Assembly (NCBI GenBank): GCA_900539595.1
Contig: UQCQ01000015.1
Location: forward strand, 1 to 35,059
Source: an uncultured Mollicutes bacterium
GTDB taxonomy: Bacteria > Bacillota_I > Bacilli_A > RFN20 > CAG-826
Length of the DNA: 35,059 nucleotides
Direction: 5' to 3'
Position 1 is the first letter of the stretch. Each line of letters opens with the position of its first letter. Under the pieces are notes generated by a model. The model was not told where the DNA came from. It made no database searches and saw only the letters and a program-made list of their open reading frames with translations. The position numbers were made by a program, and so were the translations under genes. Positions 8,830 through 15,827 of this stretch are shown here, piece by piece.

Positions 8830-9462
8830 TTACTTAATTTCCCAGCTGATATCCACGGATTCGCTGATTTCTTCGGGTTCAGGGCGAAGGTCAAGGGTTT
8901 GTTCTTCTGCTCTGTTAAACCGGGCCGCGCACAAAACAATGTCATGAGCACGGTACTCCAAGGAATGGATTTCACCGAGTTCCACCCCAGAGGCCTTCGC
9001 AAGGAAGGCGGCCTTCTCTTTGGCTTTGTTAATGGCCAATTCCAAAACCTTGTTCTTCTTCTCTTCGATGTTGGTTAACCCATAATCCAAACGGATGGAG
9101 GCTTCTAAAGGCTTTACCGCCTCGATTAAGGCGCTTAAAGCCTTCGTATCGAAGTCCATGTCCACCTGGACGTCCATGTGACCCATAAAGCCTTTTTGGA
9201 TGGAACGATATTGGTTGTCTTCCTTTTCGATTTCATAACGGGCTTCCACTCCAAAATCCGCGGTGTGGATTTGTTCCACGGGGATTCCATGTTGATCGAG
9301 TAGTTCCATGGCTTTGTGATTTTGAATCATCGCGTTTTGAAGGGCGATGTCGTAGCTATCGTTAAAAACTTGCATGATTAAATGCAAACGAACGGTTTCA
9401 ACGGGGAAAGTCAAAGTGGCTTCCTGGTTGATGGAGATGAGTCGACGATTGGTTTCATTCAT
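8830..9462 (-). CDS. SIMPL-domain (DUF541) protein, cytoplasmic form
   Basis: 210 residues. The pattern fits the SIMPL/DUF541 family: an N-terminal beta strand carrying the conserved Glu-Ala-Thr-Leu stretch (INQEATLTFPVETVRL), a helix with NHKAMELLDQHGI, and the typical C-terminal half with LTNIEEKKNKVLELAINKA followed by KEKAAFLAKASGVELGEI. Unlike most family members it has no signal peptide, so it is predicted to stay in the cytoplasm. Function in the family is poorly known; some members are outer-surface or signalling proteins (interleukin-receptor-kinase-interacting, BP26-like). The ribosome binding site GAGGTAAC precedes the ATG at suitable spacing. It is transcribed alone and ends at the bidirectional terminator 8786-8813. 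Confidence 0.85.
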   Translation of the reverse strand: MNETNRRLISINQEATLTFPVETVRLHLIMQVFNDSYDIALQNAMIQNHKAMELLDQHGIPVEQIHTADFGVEARYEIEKEDNQYRSIQKGFMGHMDVQVDMDFDTKALSALIEAVKPLEASIRLDYGLTNIEEKKNKVLELAINKAKEKAAFLAKASGVELGEIHSLEYRAHDIVLCAARFNRAEEQTLDLRPEPEEISESVDISWEIK

Positions 9463-9551
9463 TTTATTGTTACCTCTATCTATTTTTATAGTCGCGTTTT
9501 GGTCAAATGGGAAGGGGAGATTGTCCCATCCCTATACAACCCATTTTTCCT

Positions 9552-9606
9552 ATTCGTGTGTTTTAGTGTGATTTTTTTCAATTTTTTAACACTAAAACAC
9601 ACGAAT
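9552..9606. repeat. Perfect 18-bp inverted repeat
   Basis: ATTCGTGTGTTTTAGTGT (9552-9569) is exactly complementary to 9589-9606, with a 19-base T-rich loop. No T-run follows the stem on either strand, so it is not a normal terminator. It lies in the 289-base gap between the SIMPL gene and the cohesin gene (both minus strand). A second, smaller hairpin GGGGG-N6-CCCCC is at 9619-9634. The rest of the gap shows nothing clear. Confidence 0.85.
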
Positions 9607-9751
9607 GCTATTGATAATGGGGGAATTCACCCCCTGTCCCGCCTCTTTTTGGATTTGGGGATTCTAGGTAATGCCGCGAAGCACAAAAGTGGTTGTATCA
9701 TATGAGACAGTCACTTTCCTAGACGCAGGAAAAAGGCAAAAGTCTTATTTA

Positions 9752-11677
9752 TTAATGGCTCTTCCGTCTTCTCTTATAGAAGGCGAATAAGCCAAGGAGC
9801 CAAATACCTAGGGAAGCAAGAAGAATCAGAATGGAATAATTCGTAGATAAGGGGCTATTCAAGGTACCCAAACCTCGCAAGGTCGTCCCCTCGTCTTGAT
9901 GTCCCCCTCGTCTTAATACTTCAAGGCGGTCATAAACACTAACCCCATCTTCTAGGCTCATGACGTTTAATTGGTTTTGGAGGGTTTGGGGGAATGCGTC
10001 ATATTCTTTTAATAACAAGACCAATGCCTCCTTGCTTTCTGGCAAGAATCCATCCTCGTTACAGATGGTCTTACCAATCGTCATAAGGCCTAATTTACGA
10101 ACGTATTGATTCGCTCGACGAGTATAGGCCCCTTCTACCGAACTGGCTTCTTTAAAATAGAAACATCCGGATTCAATTTCAAAGCCTAAAACAAGGGAAG
10201 AGGATGCAACATAACGTTCCCCGTCTTTATTTAACGAACCGGTTTGAATCACGGGGTTAGGAATCGAATGTCCATTCACCTGGACATTCGATATCGCATC
10301 TCCGGGATTTAAATAAACCGAATCGTTAGAAGTAAAGGTTTCGCCTCTATCATCCCAAGATTCATCGAAGGAAATAGAACGAAGAACAAAGGGCCAAGAG
10401 AAGGAAGACGGGAGATAGGAGAAATGAAGCTTCTCGTGATTCGAATTACGGGGTAGGGAATCGCTATAACGAAGGGAGATGCCAATTTCCCCGTCTATGC
10501 TAGCGAGAATATTTTTCTTGCTGAAGACGAGGGACAGTAAGGTGGTATCTGCTTGGATATCGTTAGAATCCAAATAGGAGAAATTAAGTTTCCCATCCCC
10601 TTTGTCTTTGGAAAGAATCACTTTATTGGGATTAGACGTAGAAGCACGAACTAATCTTAACGTGTCGCTAGGATAGCTAACGGTGAAATCCCCACAGGCC
10701 ATATGACTTTTCGCGTCGATTAAGCAATCGACCCGTAGTTCTTCCTCTGTAACGCTTAGATTGCTCATCCGCATCCTAGGCAGGGATTCGGTGATATGTA
10801 AATCCACGGATGCATCCGATCCATTACAGGGATTTTGACTCGAATCTCTAACCTGGGATAAGGATGCACGAACCGTGGAGGTTACGTTTTGATCCACCTT
10901 AGCCTTTAAGCTTAAGGTAGCAATATCCCCATAGAATAAGGTTCCATGCATGGAGGCGTTCGCCCAGGAAACAACACCTTGTTGTTTGGTATTAAGGTTA
11001 TTCTGGCCATCTAGGAAGGATTGAGAATAATCGAGCGAGACGAATTCAAAATAGGAATAATCAAACGTCAGGATCAAACGGAAGGTAGATAGATACACAT
11101 AAGAGTCGGAGTGGATAATAACATCTACATTGCCCCCTTCTAGGATATTTTCATTGCTAGACGGGGACAAAGAGATCGAAACCGTATCCACGTAGGTATA
11201 GGTGTTCTGACTGATTTTAGAGGTGCAGTAAGGCGAATTTAGCGCGACCGAATTCTTGTTCGATTCGTAGACATCGCCTGTTGCACAAGTAAAGCGAATG
11301 CTGCCCACCGGAGCATCGTTATGAACATAGAAAGATAGACTTAATAGGACCATGTTATCCGCGAAACTAAGTCCATCCTTATCCGCGGACAAAAAGGAGA
11401 ACGCGACTTGTCCTTTGGTTGTTTCCTTGCAGTTATAAAGGGATATTGATGAATCAATGCTTTGACTACTAAAATCCAAGCAATCCGATGGGTAATATAA
11501 CGAGCAAGAAAACGCGGATATTTTGTTTAGACCCGTGGCTTCTAGCTGCAGAGTCATATATCCGCCTTGGGTCGCATCATTGCAGCTTAAAGAGAGCTTC
11601 GATGAAGGCGCTTCATCGATTGCTAAAGGCGACAAGGCGAGAGCCAAGGCAGATAAGCCTGCAAGTACAGGAATCAT
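9752..11677 (-). CDS. Membrane-anchored surface protein with cohesin-like modules
   Basis: 641 residues. A short signal peptide (MIPVLAGLSALALALSPLA) leads into three beta-rich modules at about 26-155, 168-295 and 300-430. Each has the cohesin pattern: a strand in which Ser/Ala-Phe-x-Cys/Leu or Phe-Arg-Leu starts the first sheet, Tyr-Pro/Tyr-Ser, then a module-closing VAFSFLSAD, VVSWANASM or NFSYLDSND with DTTLLSLVF or DIATLSLKA. After a 180-residue tail the protein ends in a membrane helix (ILILLASLGIWLLGLFAFY, about 612-632) and KRRRKSH. The gene overlaps the stop of the upstream protease gene as ATGA, so the two are co-translated. The protease has a C-terminal dockerin, which supports the cohesin call: this protein would be the surface anchor and the protease its cargo. 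The modules are divergent, so binding must be tested. Confidence 0.75.
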   Translation of the reverse strand: MIPVLAGLSALALALSPLAIDEAPSSKLSLSCNDATQGGYMTLQLEATGLNKISAFSCSLYYPSDCLDFSSQSIDSSISLYNCKETTKGQVAFSFLSADKDGLSFADNMVLLSLSFYVHNDAPVGSIRFTCATGDVYESNKNSVALNSPYCTSKISQNTYTYVDTVSISLSPSSNENILEGGNVDVIIHSDSYVYLSTFRLILTFDYSYFEFVSLDYSQSFLDGQNNLNTKQQGVVSWANASMHGTLFYGDIATLSLKAKVDQNVTSTVRASLSQVRDSSQNPCNGSDASVDLHITESLPRMRMSNLSVTEEELRVDCLIDAKSHMACGDFTVSYPSDTLRLVRASTSNPNKVILSKDKGDGKLNFSYLDSNDIQADTTLLSLVFSKKNILASIDGEIGISLRYSDSLPRNSNHEKLHFSYLPSSFSWPFVLRSISFDESWDDRGETFTSNDSVYLNPGDAISNVQVNGHSIPNPVIQTGSLNKDGERYVASSSLVLGFEIESGCFYFKEASSVEGAYTRRANQYVRKLGLMTIGKTICNEDGFLPESKEALVLLLKEYDAFPQTLQNQLNVMSLEDGVSVYDRLEVLRRGGHQDEGTTLRGLGTLNSPLSTNYSILILLASLGIWLLGLFAFYKRRRKSH

Positions 11678-14600
11678 AGATATTCCTTAAAGGACGTAAT
11701 CGCTCCATTCGCGTATTGGAGGATCAATAACGCTTCATTCGCGGTTAAATGGCCATTGCCGTCTAAGTCGGCGCGTTCAAATTGTTCCGCGGTCAAATTC
11801 TCTAGATCATTGGCAGCACGGATCGTTAATAACGCGTCGTACAAATCAATGGTTCCGTTCCCGTCCACGTCCCCTTTTTCGTTCTCGCTGACTTTGCTTT
11901 GAACGATTACTTGGTGGGGCGAGACGTTGGAACCAGAATAGGTATGGTTAATGCCATCAAACGCATCGATGTAATACTCTAGGCCCTCGCTAGTAATCGA
12001 AGCAGCAGGGATCATCGCAGAATATTTGCTGTTACTTGCCTGCATCAACGTATCTTGGAAGGTATCCGCGCCTTTAACCCGATAATACAGGGTGACCGAT
12101 TGGGCGCCAACATTATCGGTGACGGTCGCGGATACCATTAAGTTAAAGCCAAGATAAGCAACGCTGATGGGGGTGTGATAAACATCCGGAGCCATGGAGT
12201 CATAGGTGGTAACCACGGTTTTACCAGATGGCTTAGACTCGGACATGTCGGTTAAGACAACCGTGAAGTTGTAATAATAGGTAACACCCGGTTCGACTTC
12301 TTTATCCAAATATTCCGTTTCGTCGTAATTGAGAAGGTGTTTATTAACCTTGGTATATAGTCCGTCCTTGGCCGTGCTCTTATAAAGGTTATATCCAGCC
12401 ACGGTAGGATAGTCATCTTGGAACCAGGTTAACTTAACCCCGTTAATATCGGAGCTGGCCTGCAGGTTCATGGACTGGGCGGACGTAACATCAATCTTAA
12501 ATGACAAACGATAATCGCGAACGAGTTCCAGGGCGTGGTTGTCGTCCGCCCTACCGTTATAGATTAAGAACTGGTTAATTCCGCCTTCATATTTGGAATT
12601 AAAGGTATACGTCCCTTCCCAAATGGTCTTAGAGCCTTCTTTCCAGTTTCCTTCAACCGTGTAATCGGAATAGGGATAAACCGAACCAAAACACACCTTT
12701 AACGGAATGCTGGTATCCATGTTTCGTGACATGGTCACCACGCATTTGTAGGTGCTGGCACCCACGGAATCCTGACGAATGCCATCCGCATCCTCGAAAT
12801 GTGCATCGAGGGCGATTGGATATGCGGTTGCGTAGTCAGGGTTATTTAGGCCTTGAGAGTAATCAATGACAGTGGACTCGCCATCGTCGTAATAGTCGTG
12901 AATGATGTTATCAATTTCCTCTTGAGTCATTCCCCAAAAAAGATTATTAAGTGCAATAAGAGATTTCAAATACGACTTACCATTATTGCCATTCGTGCAC
13001 ACCCGAGTACTAATTATAAAATTCCCATAATTACCCTTTGTCGTTTTAATAAAGATATTATTCGAAAAGAAATAATCCTCCAGTTGGGTTCCCCGCAAAT
13101 ACCACTCAAGGCGCACATGGGTTTCATATCCATATTCGCCCCTTATTTCAGAGTTTTTAAAAATACAATCGCTGCACGACTTCAAAAAATATAATTTTGC
13201 ATCGCAATTTTCGAAGGCACAATTTTTAGCTTGCCAAACATATAAGTCACTGGAAAAATTAGAAAAGTGGCATCTAATAACGTCGATTGCGGCCACGTGA
13301 AAATTAAAGCTATATGCCTTATCCTCTTTATTGCAGAAAACAAATTGACAATCAATAAACGATGTTTGAGCGCATTGTTGATAAGAATCTTGCACCCAAT
13401 TAAATAAACGGCAGTGCTCAAATTGTAAATTCACTCCTTTTATAATAACGGGATAATTCCAAAAACGTTCCGAAGGTTTAAAAACCACGTTTTCATCTTC
13501 CGTCCCTTTCGCAATCAGGGTTCCATTATTAACAATCTTCACACCATCGGTGTAAGTGTCTGCGTATTTATCGGTCGAGGATGCGTAGTATTGAATTGTA
13601 ACTCCAGGCTCAATCGTTACTGTTATGCCTTCTTCAACAACGAGCGTCCTATTAAGCACGTAGCATTTGTCCTTTGTCAGGGTCGTATCTTTGTCAATGA
13701 CCTTAGGCAAAAGAACGCCTTTTTGAACAACGATTTGCGCAACCTCATCTTCATTGGAATAGATAGTTTTATCCTTATCATCTAGCCCGTTTTTCCAACT
13801 GATTTTTACGTGAATATCGCACATATAATCATTCGGGCAATTATCAGCCACCTTAAATTGGAGAGGCGTCTCTACCCCAATAACTTTATTGGTTTCAGCA
13901 TCTTTTACTTCACCGCAATCCTGCAAAGAATAGGTTCCGATATTTTTCATCGAAATCATTCCAATGGATGGGGTGATATATCGGTCTGCAGCGCCGGCTT
14001 CGTTTAGAGTGTCGATACGAACTTCAACATCTTTGGCAACGCCGCCTTTGTTCTTTAAAATAACACCTAAATTAATGGTTTCACCGGCATCGATTTTTCC
14101 ATTGTTGTTGTCATCACCGATGTTATCAAAAGTGTAATAGTCATACAGAGAAATGAAGGGGCTTGGTTCTTTGGTTAAAACATTATAAATGTCCAATCCC
14201 AAAGGGATATTATGATTATAATGGATTATACGATTGCAACAACCGACCAAATACCCTCCACTGGAGCAAATTCGGGACATAACAGCTTTCGTTGGGAACA
14301 CCTTCCGGTCGGGGTGCAAACTGCGTAGCAACGCCGCTGCGCCAGAAACAATCGGAGCAGCCATCGACGTACCACTCCACTTCGCATATCTACTATTTGG
14401 GATAGACGAATACACGTTTTCGCCAGGCGCATACACTTCATATTCGACTTTATTGTCTTTTTTTGCATCATAATTTGTAAATGAGCTTTCAACATGCGAA
14501 GCCGATTCGCTCATTACCCCAACAACAAACGGAAATGCCGCTGGATAAGTAGGCTCACCATCCAAATGGTGTATGTCTGGTTCATTTTGTAGACCACCAT

Positions 14601-15594
14601 TCCCCGCCGCAGCCACAAGCACGCATCTTTCGTATGCCGTTTCTAATGCTTCTTGAACAACGTAAGAAACGCCGCTTCCGCCAAACGACATATTGATAAC
14701 ATCCGCGCCATGTTCATAAGCATAGGTAACAGCTTTAGCAATTGCCGAGTTGGTAAAATAGCCGCTTCCATTGCCTGCTTTAATTGCCATGACTTTGCAG
14801 TTATAGGCAATGCCCATGGATCCTTTATGGTTATTGGATGCAGCGATGATGCCCGCGACATGGGTGCCGTGTCCATGGTCATCCATGGGGTCGCCAGCAT
14901 CCGCGCCTTCTGCCCCATCGAGGACATTCGCCCCATAGACGTCATCCACATATCCATCCCCGTCATCATCAATCCCGTTCCCCGGGATTTCGTTGGGGTT
15001 CGTCCACATGTTCGCGCGTAAATCTTCGTGATTATAATCGACACCTGTATCGATAACCGCGATCGTGACGGTGGGATCACCACCAGGAACGCCTTGTGCT
15101 TTCATGTATTCCCAGGCTTTAAAAACGTTCGCCGTTTCAAAATGTGACGATTGCTCAGCAAGTGGATTCGTTGCTACGTCTGCAAAACCAAGAGCACCGC
15201 CCTGCCCGATATAGTCGTAATCGACCATATCGAAATAAGGCTCTGCTCTTAATTGCTTTAAGACTTTATCAATACGAGCATCTTCTTTTAGACTGGCTTG
15301 ATACCAGTCTCCCGAAGCATATAACCGGGTTAATTCCCTAATTCCCAACGAATTTAGGGTTCGATCACTCGGTAAGTTTTTATCGCCACTTATCTTAACT
15401 AATAGATGATCATCCGCCTTGGGGATGTTATCTAATTCCGCCTTGCTTAATCCTTCGTCGAAGGGAGCAGCAAGTTTCCCTTCTTCGTTGATTCCTGGTT
15501 GATTCTGTGAAGCAGGAACCTCGTTCCCACAGGAAATCAACGTCATTGATGTGCCGGCCATAAAGAGGAGGCGCAGCCATGTTTTTTTCATCAT
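11674..15594 (-). CDS. Subtilisin-like (S8) lipoprotein protease with C-terminal dockerin
   Basis: 1306 residues. N-terminal lipobox LISC (lipoprotein signal) and an I9-like propeptide (about 40-120) precede an S8 catalytic domain with the full triad: Asp182 (VIDTGVD), His242 (HGHGTHVAG) and Ser410 (GTSMAAP). After it come a DNNNGKIDAGETINL module, a parallel-beta-helix-like section (about 655-880, Asn/Cys-rich), a fibronectin-III-like domain (about 1045-1120), another beta module, and a type I dockerin (about 1240-1300) with two calcium-loop repeats, DVDGNGTIDLYDALL and DLDGNGHLTANEALL. The protein should be secreted, lipid-anchored and able to dock onto a cohesin. The next gene, overlapping by four bases, is a cohesin-like surface protein. 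Start: ATGATG preceded by AAAGGGGTGA. Base composition changes sharply inside the gene: about 12,890-14,500 is AT-rich compared with both ends. Confidence 0.92.
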   Translation of the reverse strand: MMKKTWLRLLFMAGTSMTLISCGNEVPASQNQPGINEEGKLAAPFDEGLSKAELDNIPKADDHLLVKISGDKNLPSDRTLNSLGIRELTRLYASGDWYQASLKEDARIDKVLKQLRAEPYFDMVDYDYIGQGGALGFADVATNPLAEQSSHFETANVFKAWEYMKAQGVPGGDPTVTIAVIDTGVDYNHEDLRANMWTNPNEIPGNGIDDDGDGYVDDVYGANVLDGAEGADAGDPMDDHGHGTHVAGIIAASNNHKGSMGIAYNCKVMAIKAGNGSGYFTNSAIAKAVTYAYEHGADVINMSFGGSGVSYVVQEALETAYERCVLVAAAGNGGLQNEPDIHHLDGEPTYPAAFPFVVGVMSESASHVESSFTNYDAKKDNKVEYEVYAPGENVYSSIPNSRYAKWSGTSMAAPIVSGAAALLRSLHPDRKVFPTKAVMSRICSSGGYLVGCCNRIIHYNHNIPLGLDIYNVLTKEPSPFISLYDYYTFDNIGDDNNNGKIDAGETINLGVILKNKGGVAKDVEVRIDTLNEAGAADRYITPSIGMISMKNIGTYSLQDCGEVKDAETNKVIGVETPLQFKVADNCPNDYMCDIHVKISWKNGLDDKDKTIYSNEDEVAQIVVQKGVLLPKVIDKDTTLTKDKCYVLNRTLVVEEGITVTIEPGVTIQYYASSTDKYADTYTDGVKIVNNGTLIAKGTEDENVVFKPSERFWNYPVIIKGVNLQFEHCRLFNWVQDSYQQCAQTSFIDCQFVFCNKEDKAYSFNFHVAAIDVIRCHFSNFSSDLYVWQAKNCAFENCDAKLYFLKSCSDCIFKNSEIRGEYGYETHVRLEWYLRGTQLEDYFFSNNIFIKTTKGNYGNFIISTRVCTNGNNGKSYLKSLIALNNLFWGMTQEEIDNIIHDYYDDGESTVIDYSQGLNNPDYATAYPIALDAHFEDADGIRQDSVGASTYKCVVTMSRNMDTSIPLKVCFGSVYPYSDYTVEGNWKEGSKTIWEGTYTFNSKYEGGINQFLIYNGRADDNHALELVRDYRLSFKIDVTSAQSMNLQASSDINGVKLTWFQDDYPTVAGYNLYKSTAKDGLYTKVNKHLLNYDETEYLDKEVEPGVTYYYNFTVVLTDMSESKPSGKTVVTTYDSMAPDVYHTPISVAYLGFNLMVSATVTDNVGAQSVTLYYRVKGADTFQDTLMQASNSKYSAMIPAASITSEGLEYYIDAFDGINHTYSGSNVSPHQVIVQSKVSENEKGDVDGNGTIDLYDALLTIRAANDLENLTAEQFERADLDGNGHLTANEALLILQYANGAITSFKEYL

Positions 15595-15827
15595 ATGTTC
15601 ACCCCTTTACCAAAGAACTTGATGATGGCTTTTGTTATCTCCCCTTCATAGCAAAAAGGGGACTTAAAAGCATTCCTTGGTTATTAACACTTTACCCCCG
15701 TTGGGGGATTTGTTCAATGTTGGATAACAACCACGACAGAAAATCAATATTTACAAGGAACAAGGATTAAATTTAGGCTAATACCCGTTTAGGTCAAAGT
15801 ATTCATTCGGCAAAATTCGATTCTTTT
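15595..15827. other. Leader region of the protease operon with two hairpins
   Basis: The 233 bases upstream of the protease hold a CCCCC-GTT-GGGGG repeat (15694-15706) and a CCCCTT (15641-15646) / AAGGGG (15656-15661) inverted repeat. On the minus strand the second one is close to, and resembles, the ribosome-binding AAAGGGGTGA before the ATG, so it could compete with it. No terminator was seen for the upstream lipoprotein gene, so read-through from it is possible. Confidence 0.35.

Noticed and set aside
9589..9640. Intrinsic terminator
   Set aside because: The long inverted repeat and the GGGGG/CCCCC hairpin are not followed by a T-run directly after the stem on either strand.
14643..15083. 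146-residue minus-strand ORF inside the protease gene
   Set aside because: Alternative frame of the catalytic domain of the subtilisin-like protease; Met/Ser/Arg-rich nonsense composition.
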